Origin: Neocallimastix lanati (nom. inval.)
Taxonomy: Eukaryota; Neocallimastigomycota; Neocallimastigomycetes; Neocallimastigales; Neocallimastigaceae
NCBI GenBank assembly: GCA_016946835.1
Contig: JACVTC010000136.1
Location: forward strand, 128,501 to 192,500
Reading direction: 5' to 3'
DNA length: 64,000 bases
Under the pieces are notes generated by a model that saw only the letters and a list, made by a program, of their open reading frames with translations, did not search any database and was not told the DNA's origin. A program made the translations under genes and the position numbers. This document shows, piece by piece, positions 52,967-63,405 of this stretch (positions are counted from its first letter, which is position 1; each line of letters begins with the position of its first letter).

Positions 52967-53790
52967 TTCTTGTCAAGCCTCTCTTTCAGATAACACTTAT
53001 GAGTATATTATTTCTTTGTATACCTAATAATTTTTTAGAATTTCACTAAAATGTTCTATTTGGTAATGTGTACGTAAACGTACCTCATAGTGGTCATAGC
53101 CTTCATTGCTATAAAGCTGCTAGAATTGAAATTTTTTGTCTTGGTTTAAATAGTCACTCTTCTCATCCTTCAATATTGATTGGTGATTTTTTTAATTTAC
53201 CTACTGAAAAATTTAGATAATTTGCTCTCCAAATTTAGTAATTGGAAAATTCTTCCCTTATGGGGCTCTTCTTTTTTCATGGAGTAGAGGTAATAGAAAA
53301 TCTGATAGAGATCTATTTTAAGTGCCAGATAAAATCAGGTGCTTATTCTGATACTCCATTCTTGGTGGTTACTTGCGGCTCTTCTTCAATCGATTAATAC
53401 CTATTGTATTGCTATTGGCCAGTAATGGTCATTTTGTTCAATAGGTTCAAATCGAATCGTACTACTACTACTAAAAGCGTCAATGCTAAAGAAACAGTAA
53501 GACAGGCCAGTAGGGCTAGCGCAACCAATGAAGATCATAATTTCGTATCTTAAAAAAAAATTACGATTAACATTGAAAAGTCTAAAAATAATGATTATAA
53601 CTACCGTATGATAATGTCTTTGTGAAGTCTTTACTGATATTAATTAAATGAAACTAGAATACATTTTACCATTATTTTATTTTATTTTATTTTGTATTTT
53701 CTTTTTTTTTTTTTTTATTACATGTATTTTACCAAATATTTAATTAATAAAGATATAACAAGCTTGATGCTATTAAAAAAAATATTTTTT
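52967..53790 (+). mobile_element. Internally deleted, decayed LINE-A derivative (unit 2)
   Basis: Matches LINE-A endonuclease DNA from 'ttgtcaagcctctctttcag' through 'ccttatggggctctt', jumps at about 53301-53320 ('gatagagatctatttta') to the LINE-A C-terminal coding end, and runs through the 3' UTR to an A-rich end. About 2.9 kb of endonuclease/RT coding DNA is missing. Compared with intact LINE-A it has many one-base homopolymer additions and stops. The identical deletion junction recurs at 61680-61700, so both copies come from one ancestor by segmental duplication. Confidence 0.85.
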
Positions 53791-54339
53791 ATATATATTA
53801 AGATTAAAAAAAAAACATTTTTTTATTATAGAATTCAATATTATAATATAAAATAAAATAAATAATAAAAATTAAAATTAAACTTTATATAAAGAACACT
53901 AATAAATATTAATATATTATAAATGTTGATATTGGAATCTTCTTAATAAATTAATAAATAATTAATTCAATTAGTTTCCATCTTACAACAATTATTATTA
54001 TTAATTTTTAATTTATCAGTGGACCAATAGTTTCAGTTTTATAAGTCAACAACAATAATTTCAAAAAAAAAAAAAAGTATAAAATAAAAAAAAATTCAGC
54101 CCAATTTTTAATTCTTTGAAAAATTTTTACAAAAACATAAACTAAAATAATAATTAAATATATAATTAAAAAAAAAAATAAGAAATAAAAATAATAATTA
54201 TAAAAAAAATAAAAATTTAAAAAAAAATAAAATAAAAAATAATTAATTAATTACTTAAAACGAAAAATAAATAAATATAAAATTAACAAATAACAAAGTA
54301 TATCCAAACAAATATAAAATATTGATTATACCAACCAAA
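53791..54339. other. Upstream flank of CPBP copy 2
   Basis: From about 53865 the flank matches 45540-46018 and 62240-62688 closely, including 'cagtggaccaatagtttcag' and the A-rich stretch before the ATG. No separate gene is seen. The shared DNA would hold the promoter of the protease gene. Confidence 0.6.
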
Positions 54340-55044
54340 ATGACAAGCAATAAAAATACTGAAAATAATGTAAATTCTATGTCCGAAGAGGACAAGAAAT
54401 CAATGGAATTTTTAAAATCTCAAGAAGAACAAGTAGTTGTTATTGATATTCCAAACCAAAAAAGCGAAAATGAAACTTCTGAGACTGAAAAGAAAAAAAA
54501 GCATGTAAACATTTTTAAGCAATTTTTAATACCAAGAGTATATTATACTGCTATAGTGGTTTATTTGTTGTCTGTGGTAACAAATATTATTGTTTCGATT
54601 TTATTAGAAGTATTAAATTTAAATGATGAAGATGGTAAAAGTTTAAATGAAGAAGGACTAGAAGAGATATTAGCTAAAACTAATTATAGTTATATATTAG
54701 TGTTATATATAGTTTTAATAGGTCCAATTCTTGAAGAATTAGTTTTTAGATTAATACTTTTCAGAGGTATATCTATTATTGGAGAAAAGATTGGTAAAAA
54801 TAATAAATTTATTCGTAGATTTATTAAATTTTTAGCATACCTAATATCTAGTGCTGTTTTTGCATTTGGACATTTCGAATTTAGTTTTAAAGTACTTATA
54901 TCTGATTTCGCAAATTTCCCATTTTATTTCATTATGGGTATTTATTTAGCTATTGCGTATGACTACGATGGATACTTTTTAGCAGCTGTGTTAACACATA
55001 TATTAAATAATTCTGTTGCAACGTTATTAAATTTTCTTTTTTGA
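54340..55044 (+). CDS. CPBP-family intramembrane metalloprotease, copy 2
   Basis: 234 aa, differing from copy 1 in two residues only: I for F in HVNIFKQF and E for A directly after the FAFGH motif (FAFGHFEF). The metal-site residues E132, E133, R137, H178, H220 and N224 are all kept. The Glu beside the second motif places a charge in an otherwise hydrophobic membrane segment and might affect activity. Start chosen at the second potential codon (ATG in 'ccaaaatgaca'), as in the other copies. Near-identity to copy 1 over coding and flanking DNA indicates a recent duplication or gene conversion. Confidence 0.8.
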   Translation: MTSNKNTENNVNSMSEEDKKSMEFLKSQEEQVVVIDIPNQKSENETSETEKKKKHVNIFKQFLIPRVYYTAIVVYLLSVVTNIIVSILLEVLNLNDEDGKSLNEEGLEEILAKTNYSYILVLYIVLIGPILEELVFRLILFRGISIIGEKIGKNNKFIRRFIKFLAYLISSAVFAFGHFEFSFKVLISDFANFPFYFIMGIYLAIAYDYDGYFLAAVLTHILNNSVATLLNFLF

Positions 55045-55650
55045 GTTTATAAAATGATAATAATGAAGTAATTTAAACTTTATTATTTTCTAAATGATAC
55101 ATTAAAAATCAGTTACAAAAATATTTTTATTAAATAAAATTTAAAAATGAATATTTATAGTAATGATATGATTATTATTATTATTATTATTTTAATAAAA
55201 TATTTATTTTTATTTTTATTTATAAATTTTTTTTAAAAAATAAAAAATGTTGTTACCTAAGATTTTAAAAAAGAAAAAGATTAAATAAATCGTAAACAAA
55301 ATTTCAAAATAAGAAAAAATTAAATAAATAAATAAATAAAGTTTAGAAAATAAAAAAAAATAAAATAAAATAAATTAATGAATAAAATATTTTGTGTCAA
55401 TTATTGTTAATAATAACTTTAGTGGATAGCAACACTATTTATTTTAAGAATGTTAACTTTTTTTTTTTTTTTTTTTTTTTATCATTTTAGAATTAACTGA
55501 TGATCATGTTACTACACGTAGTATTCATCACACCGAAATTTTTATAACTTTTGAACTTATTTTTATTCTTTATTACATTAAATTTTCTATGAAAAAATTA
55601 AAAATTTTTTTTTTTTTTTTTTTTTTTTTTACTTAATCTCTTACATACAT
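55045..55650. other. 3' flank of CPBP copy 2
   Basis: Near-identical to 46724-47340: (ATT)n, 'tgttgttacctaagatttta', 'gtggatagcaacactattta', T-runs, 'catgttactacacgtagtat'. No gene is seen. Confidence 0.6.
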
Positions 55651-55967
55651 TTATATAATACATGCCTGGTCAAATTTTAAGTGAATAAATAATTCTTTTG
55701 CTGTTAATCCTTTGGAATAGGAATTTTTAATATAACAAAATGGTAAAATAACTTGAACTCCAACCGACATCAATATTTGAATAATATTATCCACATTTCC
55801 TTTAGATCCACTATTAATGTTATTAGTTAAATTATTATCAATGGATTCCACTAATTCTGTAAGGTCACAATATTTGCGAAAAACTTGATTCTTAACTCAT
55901 TGTAATTTTCAAATTTATTTTGATTTTCTATCAATGAGTCAAGATTTGACACTGGTATAGGATCCAT
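55651..55967 (-). pseudogene. Unidentified decayed gene next to CPBP units
   Basis: Minus strand: from an ATG at 55967 the frame reads MDPIPVSNLDSLIENQNKFE then NYNELRIKFFANI, shifts frame once near 55870, and continues CDLTELVESIDNNLTNNINS, then GNVDNIIQILMSVGVQVILP, FCYIKNSYSKGLTAKELFIH and a stop. About 105 codons in all. Composition and continuity look like real coding sequence with one frameshift. I recognise no family. The same stretch exists in unit 1, where LINE-A splits it (47330-47395 and 52823-52966), and its end appears in unit 3 at the right window edge. Confidence 0.45.
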
Positions 55968-56154
55968 TTTATTTAAGATACTGTCCAATATGGGAAGATA
56001 TGATCTCTTTATTTATCAATACATAAAAATATAATTATCTCTTTAATAAAATACAAAATACTGAAAATGTATCCTCTCAGTCGAAAAAAAAATAAAAAAA
56101 TAAAAAATAAAAAAAAAAAAAGTATATTATTAAACCATTTTTAATATACTTATG

Positions 56155-56505
56155 GATGGAACTTTGATAAAAAAAAAAAAAAAAAAAAAAAAAAAGATAG
56201 TAGTTGAATTCTTTATTTCAATGTATAAACCACTTATGCTTTCAAGAAATATGGAAATGGTTCAGGTTCTAATAGTAAATATCCATGTCAAGTATCATTA
56301 ATAAAACTAATAAACATTTCTTCAAAAAAAAAAAAAAAAATCTAATATATAATGAAATTCCCCGGATAAAAGAAGGAATTTCCATAGGGTTTCATAATTC
56401 TTGTTAAGCCTCTCTTTCAGATAACACTTATGAGTATATTATTTCTTTGTATACCTAATAATTTTTTGGAATTTCACTAAAATGTTCTATTTGGTAATGT
56501 ATACG
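56155..56505 (+). mobile_element. Decayed LINE-A derivative (unit 3), part left of LINE-B
   Basis: Matches LINE-A from 'tggatggaactttgataaaa' through the endonuclease region, with stops and homopolymer expansions (for example an A-run of about 26 at 56170). It is interrupted at 56505 by LINE-B and resumes at 61438. Confidence 0.85.
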
Positions 56506-59500
56506 CCCCAATGAAGTGGACTGTTTTTCCAGGTCCATGGAGGGTTGATGGAAAAGGAATAACCTATATCAGGTGTACTAATTACAGCTTTCTGTGATTC
56601 TGATGATAATCAATGGTTATCCTTTCTAAAGTGGCTTCTAGTACGAAGAGAGAAATCTGGAATACTGGAAGACTGTAGAAAGTGAACTTGACGTTCTATA
56701 ATGTCTTAAACTGGATATGTAGTAACATTGGAGTTGTATAATTAATAATATCATGTAGTTTCTACATATTATCATTGTAATGAATCTATTGTATTTTTTA
56801 CTTTAGCATTATTTTGTATATGTTTTTTTCTATAGTATTATTTATACTCTCATGTAGCTATTGTAAAATGGAAATGTAGGAGATTGATTCACTCCAAAGC
56901 TTGTGTTTGAGACATTATTTAACGGATGGGAATCTTTTTATAGTTTTTCACAACTATTATTTCATTAACATTTAAATTTTATATTATATATGATTATTTT
57001 ACAGAAATTTTTACATAAAACAGGAATTTATAATTGAAAATCATTAATTAAAAACTAGTCAACACAAATAGAAAGAATAACAAACAAGTTTTAGCAAACA
57101 ATATACACGAAAGAGAAGACAACAGCAATAAATTTTTATTTTTTTTAATTTTTTAATTTTTTACTAATTTTATTTTTTTATTTTTATATTACACTTACCT
57201 TTTATTAATATAGATAAGTTTTTTATTTTATTATGTCAACTATACGAAGAGGTCTGCGACTTTATGGTCCTGACCATGATAAATTTGTTTTAATTTTCAT
57301 TCATGATCTTGAATCTTGGACTGAAAGTAGACTATGGGAATTTTTAAGCAAAAAGATATCAAATTGTAATGAAGTTGTTCATGGAATCGTTAAAAAACAC
57401 TATATTAATATGGAAAACTACTTCATCCTAAGAGTTAACTATAATAATTGTACTGATTATTTGAAGGTTATTTATTTGATTACTAAGCACTTACCTGTTA
57501 AAAGAATAAAATGGAAGATTACTTCAAGGATACGCACATTTAGCAATGTTAATCATAATAGAACCAGGTATTATTCTGAACCCTCAATCCCCATCTCTGA
57601 AAGCCTCCTGTATGCTAACCCTTTCTCGAATACTAAATATTTCAACCTCTGTATTAGCTGGAACATAAATGGTTGGAATTCTGAAAAACGTGACGGACTT
57701 ACCAATTTTAATTCAATCTTTAATCCTATTTGTATTTGTCTTCAAGAAGTCGGTAATAGTTCATTCCTTAACTCATTTTCTAACTCATATCCATTCCTTA
57801 ATCATTATAGAACAGTACTGAGACGTGCGGACAAAAAAATCCCTGGTATGAGGGGCCTTTATATAGGTGTGCACTCCTCCTGCCAATTCACTAATGATGA
57901 TTTTGAATATAGATATATACTCTCAGTAAATATATTCTCTTTTTGGGGTGTCACATGTTCTTTAGGGAACATTTACATCCCTAGCAAAAAACACAAAGAC
58001 TCTAGAGAAAAAGCGGAAACTGATTTTGCTAATTGGCTCAAGAACCATCAGAATAACCCTTCGGCTATTGTTGGTGATTTCAATATGACTAAGCAACAAC
58101 TCATAGATCTTATTCTTAGAATTTCCTCTCAATGGTTTGTTATGGATATGGTTGGTCATCAATTTACTTGGTCTAATGGTGGAAAGAATTCTTGTATTGA
58201 TTTTATAGTAGTGAACGATAAATTAAGAAATTATCTGAATATTGCTTCTGTATGTTACTCTTTTAATGACATCTCTGACCATTTACCACTTATTCTTTCT
58301 TGTAAAAAAATATCTCCTGATGGTTTTGTTACTCCCCCTCGGGATAAACAAATTAAGTGGTCTAATCGAATTTGTAGGGATAAACGTGAAGCAATCTTCT
58401 CTCATAATAAATTCACATGTTTACTGGATGAATTTGAACATAATGATAATCTAGACTCTAATACAATGGTTAAAAAACTTCTTGACACAGCAAATAAAAT
58501 AGGCGATGACATTCAAGCAAGAGTTCCTACAAATTTACAGGGTTCAGCGTTCCATTGTCCTGCTTATATTAAGAAATTATCACATGAAAAACATTTATTT
58601 TATAAAAGGATTAAAAATTTTAAACTTAGTAATGATTTGTCAAATCTTCAAGAATTTTGTGATCTCTCAAAAGAATATAGAGTTCTTTCTGATTATATCA
58701 TTAGTATTAAAAGAAATATTAGGAATATTAGATTTAAAAATTTGATTCATTCCATCGGCGAATGTTTCTTAAAAAATGATGCCCAGCGTGGTTGGTCTGG
58801 ACTTAAGAAAATTTCTAAACCTTCTTACTCTCCTTCCCAATCACCTGTATACATTAAAGATAAAGAAGGTAATGTTCTAGTATCCCAAGAAGATCAACTC
58901 AATCGTTTTGCAGAACACTATGAAGAACTTGCTTCTGATATAACTGGTCACAGTCTTAATGAAAATTATTGGAAAAGAATACTTAATAATTCTTCTACTC
59001 CTCAGGAATCATGGGATATTAATCAACCTATTTCCATGTCAGAAATTCATTCAACTGTTCTTTCAATGAAAAATAACAAAGCACCTGGTCCTGATGGTAT
59101 ACCTACAGAATTTTTTAAAGCATTTTTTAATTCTGAGAGTAGAAATTCTTCTCAGGATGACTCTAATCAAGAGGTTACTTATTCCTATTGTGCAAAGTGT
59201 CTGTTATTACTTTTTAATAAAATTTGGGATGGTGACTTTCCTAATGAATGGAATTCTGCTTCTATTGTTTCTATTCCTAAAAAAGGGGATCTTTCAGATT
59301 GTAATAATTATCGTGGTATTTCACTCATCAATGTAGGTTTAAAAATTCTATCAAAAATTGTCACTAAAAGAATATCGGACTATGCTTTTTCTAATGGAAT
59401 AATTAGACCAGAACAGTTTGGTTTTAGAAATAAAGAAGAATGTATTAGTTTATTTGTATCAATTCGTGAAATTTGTCAAAGAAGAAAATTTAAGGATAAA

Positions 59501-61437
59501 TTTACCTTTCTTGCCTTTCTTGACCTTAAAAAAGCTTATGATTCAGTTCCAATTTACAATATACTTACTAAACTAAATAATCTTGGTATTCGTGGTAAAT
59601 GCCTTCAATTCATTACTAATCTATACCTTACCTCGAAAGCTCGTGCAAACTTTAATGGTAAACTTTCAAAAGAATTTCCAATACACCGTGGTGTTCGCCA
59701 AGGGTGTCCTCTCTCACCTATTTTATTCAATATATTTATCAATGATATTTTTGATAAATGTAAAAGTTATGGTGTGATTACTGAAAAGAAAAAGTGTTGT
59801 GGTGGATTATTTGCTGATGATATTGTATTATTAGCTCCTACAAAATCTTCACTTAAAAACCTTTTGAATATTGCTCATGATTGGGGTATTAAAAATGAAA
59901 TGACCTTTGGAATCAATAAATGCGCTACACTAGTTGTTAAACCAAAGAATTTTATACCTTCAAGACATTATGAAAATCCTACATTTAAACTTGGTATGAA
60001 CTATATACCAAGCACTAATCAATATACATATCTTGGTATACCTTTTAATGAATCGTTGGATTTAAAACCTATTATTGCTAAGATGAACAGTAAAATTAAT
60101 TATACAGTTAACTCTTTCTTTAGATTTTTAACCAATAGGAATGTTCCTTTCTACTTTAAAACTCGTATACTAGTTTCTTTTGTCCTTAGTTCAGTTCTTT
60201 ATTATGCTCCCTTACTTGGTTCAAATAAAAAGAATACTGAAAAAGCTCAAACTGCTTTTAATCGAGGTTTGTATTGGAGTTTCGGGTTTAAAAATAAAAC
60301 CTCCAATACTTCAATTTACAATATGTCTAAGGAACTTTCTATACCTCCTATAGCTAGTTTTTGTGCTAAGGCGATGATTCGATGCTTTAAAAAGTGGAAA
60401 GATTCTTCTTGTATTATTTCTCATTTAGTCAAAAATATACCTACACTTTCTCACTATTCATGGACGAAAAAAGCACGGAGTTTAGCAGTACACAAGCACA
60501 ATAATAAACTTCCTGGAGAAATAAGGAAGTTTTACTGGGAAAATATTCATTATTCAAACACTCCTGCGATCAGATCTACAAAATACAAGAAATTTAAATT
60601 TGGTTTTAAAAAATTTATTCAACGTCTATCACTTAAATATTCACAATTTTCTCTTGGATTTTTTTGGATTGGACGAATTAAATGTGGATTCAAATTTGAT
60701 GTAAAAACGTATGTTAAAAGTAATCTAGTATCAGAAAATTGCCCAACATACTGCCCTTGTTGTGGTGAGAGTAACTGCATACCTAGTTTTACACACTGGA
60801 TACTTTTATGTCCTAAATTTGAAGAATTTAGGCAACATTTCATTCCCTTTGTTGATGAAATTTTTATTAATTTTTCTCTAATTGTTCATGAGAAATCATT
60901 GAACATTCCTGATGATAAAGAGGAAGATTTTGATGATAATATCAATTTTTACGTGCTGTGTCTCCTTCTTGGCGGAAATGTAGTATTTGAAATCTTAAAG
61001 ATCGGCTCGGGGGAAAGAAGGCGATATATTAATAATATTTTTCAATCACCTTCAAACGAGTCTTCTTTCCCGATTTCATATTTTGTGGGGCTTGCGGAAT
61101 TCCTTACTAACGTTATGCCTATTGTGATTGGTGATTTTTACACCATGATCGATTTGTATAGTGTTAGACCTACCGTTGTCAAGAGCGTCGACGTCGTAAC
61201 GATAAGGCAAAGAAGAAATTCTGATACAGATTCGAATGATAATTTTCATCCACATGGAGTTATCTTCGATGAATGGGAAGAGTTAGAGGCCTTTTCGTCC
61301 TCGAATCTCATAACGTAGTTTTTTAATATTAATATAAAAAATAATTTCATGTATTTAAATTTCATGTATTTTTTAAAAAAATATTATTAAATAAAGTTTA
61401 TTCCTAGTCTAAAAAAAAAAAAAAAAAAAAAAAAAAA
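56506..61437 (+). mobile_element. LINE-B: intact APE-type non-LTR retrotransposon
   Basis: 4932 bp flanked by 13-bp target-site duplications 'ggtaatgtatacg' (56493-56505 and 61438-61450). About 727 bp of 5' UTR, one intact ORF (57233-61318), a short 3' UTR with AATAAAG and a poly(A) of about 27. The 5' UTR shares 'agattgattcactccaaa' (56881-56898) with LINE-A (one base different). It lies nested inside an older LINE-A fragment. With no stop or frameshift in 1361 codons and near-perfect target-site duplications, it looks recently mobile and possibly still competent. Confidence 0.92.
57233..61318 (+). CDS. LINE-B polyprotein: RRM-like, endonuclease, reverse transcriptase
   Basis: 1361 aa. Residues about 17-98 (KFVLIFIHDL ... 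VKRIKWKI) predict strand-helix-strand-strand-helix-strand, an RRM-like order also seen in LINE-A. The APE-type endonuclease spans about 138-355: CISWNINGWN, CLQEVGN, RGLYIGVHS, IVGDFNM and SDHLPL. RT lies at about 600-910: PGPDGIPTEFFKAF, NYRGISLIN, FLDLKKAYDSVP, GVRQGCPLSPILFN, GLFADDIVLLAP (Asp pair about 860-861), INKCATLVV, YTYLGIPFNESL. Near 1168-1195 a CCHC-like zinc motif: CPTYCPCC then HWILLCP. The C-terminus shares VKSVD with LINE-A's KSVN. It nicks target DNA and copies its own RNA there. Clade within APE-type LINEs is not determined. About 10-15% richer in G/C than spacer, by impression. Confidence 0.93.
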   Translation: MSTIRRGLRLYGPDHDKFVLIFIHDLESWTESRLWEFLSKKISNCNEVVHGIVKKHYINMENYFILRVNYNNCTDYLKVIYLITKHLPVKRIKWKITSRIRTFSNVNHNRTRYYSEPSIPISESLLYANPFSNTKYFNLCISWNINGWNSEKRDGLTNFNSIFNPICICLQEVGNSSFLNSFSNSYPFLNHYRTVLRRADKKIPGMRGLYIGVHSSCQFTNDDFEYRYILSVNIFSFWGVTCSLGNIYIPSKKHKDSREKAETDFANWLKNHQNNPSAIVGDFNMTKQQLIDLILRISSQWFVMDMVGHQFTWSNGGKNSCIDFIVVNDKLRNYLNIASVCYSFNDISDHLPLILSCKKISPDGFVTPPRDKQIKWSNRICRDKREAIFSHNKFTCLLDEFEHNDNLDSNTMVKKLLDTANKIGDDIQARVPTNLQGSAFHCPAYIKKLSHEKHLFYKRIKNFKLSNDLSNLQEFCDLSKEYRVLSDYIISIKRNIRNIRFKNLIHSIGECFLKNDAQRGWSGLKKISKPSYSPSQSPVYIKDKEGNVLVSQEDQLNRFAEHYEELASDITGHSLNENYWKRILNNSSTPQESWDINQPISMSEIHSTVLSMKNNKAPGPDGIPTEFFKAFFNSESRNSSQDDSNQEVTYSYCAKCLLLLFNKIWDGDFPNEWNSASIVSIPKKGDLSDCNNYRGISLINVGLKILSKIVTKRISDYAFSNGIIRPEQFGFRNKEECISLFVSIREICQRRKFKDKFTFLAFLDLKKAYDSVPIYNILTKLNNLGIRGKCLQFITNLYLTSKARANFNGKLSKEFPIHRGVRQGCPLSPILFNIFINDIFDKCKSYGVITEKKKCCGGLFADDIVLLAPTKSSLKNLLNIAHDWGIKNEMTFGINKCATLVVKPKNFIPSRHYENPTFKLGMNYIPSTNQYTYLGIPFNESLDLKPIIAKMNSKINYTVNSFFRFLTNRNVPFYFKTRILVSFVLSSVLYYAPLLGSNKKNTEKAQTAFNRGLYWSFGFKNKTSNTSIYNMSKELSIPPIASFCAKAMIRCFKKWKDSSCIISHLVKNIPTLSHYSWTKKARSLAVHKHNNKLPGEIRKFYWENIHYSNTPAIRSTKYKKFKFGFKKFIQRLSLKYSQFSLGFFWIGRIKCGFKFDVKTYVKSNLVSENCPTYCPCCGESNCIPSFTHWILLCPKFEEFRQHFIPFVDEIFINFSLIVHEKSLNIPDDKEEDFDDNINFYVLCLLLGGNVVFEILKIGSGERRRYINNIFQSPSNESSFPISYFVGLAEFLTNVMPIVIGDFYTMIDLYSVRPTVVKSVDVVTIRQRRNSDTDSNDNFHPHGVIFDEWEELEAFSSSNLIT

Positions 61438-62160
61438 GGTAATGTATACGTAAACGTACCTCATAGTGGCCATAGCCTTCATTGCTATAGAGCTGCTAGA
61501 GTTGAAAGTTTTTTGTCTTGGTTTAAATAGTCACTCATCTCATCCTTCAATGTTGATTGGAGGTTTTTTTAATTTACCTACTGAAAAATTTAGGTAATTT
61601 GCTCTCCAAATTTAGTAATTGGAAAATTCTTCCCTTATGGGGTTCTTCTTTTTTCATGGAGTAGAGGTAATAGAAAATCTGATAGAGATCTATTTTAAGT
61701 GCCAGATAAAATCAGGTGCTTATTCTGATACTCCATTCTTGGTGGTTACTTTCGGCTCTTCTTCAATCGATTAATACCTATTGTATTGCTATTGGCCAGT
61801 AATGGTCATTTTGTTCAATAGGTTCAAATCGAATCGTACTACTACTACTAAAAGCGTCAATGCTAAAGAAACAGTAAGACAGGCCAGTAGGACTAGCGCA
61901 ACCAATGAAGATCATAATTTCGTATCTTAAAAAAAAATTATGATTAACATTGAGAAGTCTAAAAATAATGACTATAACTACCGTATGATAATGTCTTTGT
62001 GAAGTCTTTACTGATATTAATTAAATGAAACTAGAATACATTTTACCATTATTTTATTTTATTTTATTTTGTATTTTTTTTTTTTTTTTTTTTATTACAT
62101 GTATTTTACCAAATATTTAATTAATAAAGATATAACAAGCTTGATACTGTTAAAAAAAAT
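61438..62160 (+). mobile_element. Decayed LINE-A derivative (unit 3), part right of LINE-B
   Basis: Continues the fragment at 56155-56505. Nearly identical to 53040-53790, including the internal deletion junction ('gatagagatctatttta' at about 61681), the extra homopolymer bases and the eroded 3' UTR hairpin. Begins with the right target-site duplication of LINE-B. Confidence 0.85.
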
Positions 62161-62688
62161 ATTTTTTATATATATTAAGATTAAAAAAAAAACATTTATT
62201 TATTATAGAATTCAATATTATAATATAAAATAAAATAAATAATAAAAATTAAAATTAAACTTTATATAAAGAACACTAATAAATATTAAAATATTATAAA
62301 TGTTGATATTTTTATTAGTTTCCATCTTACAACAATTATTATTATTAATTTTTAATTTATCAGTGGACCAATAGTTTCAGTTTTATAAGTCAACAACAAT
62401 AATGACAAAAAAAAAAAAAGTATAAAATAAAATAAAATTCAGCCAAATTTTTAATTCTTTGAAAAATTTTTACAAAAACATATAATAAAATAATAATTAA
62501 ATATATAATTAAAAAAAAAAAAAAAAAGAAGAAATAAAAATAATAATTATAAAAAAAAGAAAAAATTATAAAAAAATAAAATAAAAAATAATTAATTACT
62601 TTCTTAAAAAGAAAAATAAATAAATATAAAATTAACAAATAAAAAAGTATATCCGAACAAATTTAAAATCTTAATTATACCAACCAAA
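62161..62688. other. Upstream flank of CPBP copy 3
   Basis: Matches 53790-54339 but lacks about 60 bp around 'atattggaatcttcttaata', being shortened there at about 62305. No gene is seen. Confidence 0.55.
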
Positions 62689-63405
62689 ATGACAAGTAAT
62701 AAAAATACTGAAAATAATGTAAATTCTATGTCCGAAGAGGACAAGAAATCAATGGAATTTTTAAAATCTCAAGAAGAAGAACAAGTAGTTGTTATTGATA
62801 TTCCAAACCAAAAAAGCGAAAATGAAACTTCTGAGACTGAAAAGAAAAAAAAGCATGTAAACATTTTTAAGCAATTTTTAATACCAAGAGTATATTATAC
62901 TGCTATAGTGGTTTATTTGTTGTCTATAGTAACAAGAATTTTTATTTATATTTTATTAAAATTATTTAATTTAATTGATGAAGATGGTAAAAGTTTAAAT
63001 GAAGAAGGACTAGAAGAGGATTTAGCTGAAACTAATTATAGTTATAAATTAGTGTTATATATAGTTTTAATAGGTCCAATTCTTGAAGAATTAGTTTTTA
63101 GATTAATACTTTTCAGAGGTATATCTATTATTGGAGAAAAGATTGGTAAAAATAATAAATTTATTCGTAGATTTATTAAATTTTTAGCATACCTAATATC
63201 TAGTGCTGTTTTTGCATTTGGTCATTTCGCATTTAGTTTTGAAGTACTTATATCTGATTTCGCAAATTTCCCAATTTATTTCATTATGGGTATTTATCTT
63301 GCTATTGCGTATGACTACGATGGATACTTTTTAGCAGCTGTGTTAACACATATATTAAATAATTCTATTTCAATGTTATCAAAGTATTTTTTTATGAGTT
63401 TATAA
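62689..63405 (+). CDS. CPBP-family intramembrane metalloprotease, copy 3
   Basis: 238 aa; the most diverged of the three. It has one extra Glu in the N-terminal tail (SQEEEQ), a patch of changes in the first membrane helix and following loop (LSIVTRIFIYILLKLFNLID in place of LSVVTNIIVSILLEVLNLND), K for I in SYKLVLY, and a different, longer C-terminus (NNSISMLSKYFFMSL). All motifs are intact: EELVFR, FAFGHF and HILNN. Changes cluster in the first helix and the tail, while the core is almost identical, as expected if the active-site half is constrained or converted between copies. Start ATG in 'ccaaaatgaca', with no upstream in-frame extension. Confidence 0.8.
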   Translation: MTSNKNTENNVNSMSEEDKKSMEFLKSQEEEQVVVIDIPNQKSENETSETEKKKKHVNIFKQFLIPRVYYTAIVVYLLSIVTRIFIYILLKLFNLIDEDGKSLNEEGLEEDLAETNYSYKLVLYIVLIGPILEELVFRLILFRGISIIGEKIGKNNKFIRRFIKFLAYLISSAVFAFGHFAFSFEVLISDFANFPIYFIMGIYLAIAYDYDGYFLAAVLTHILNNSISMLSKYFFMSL

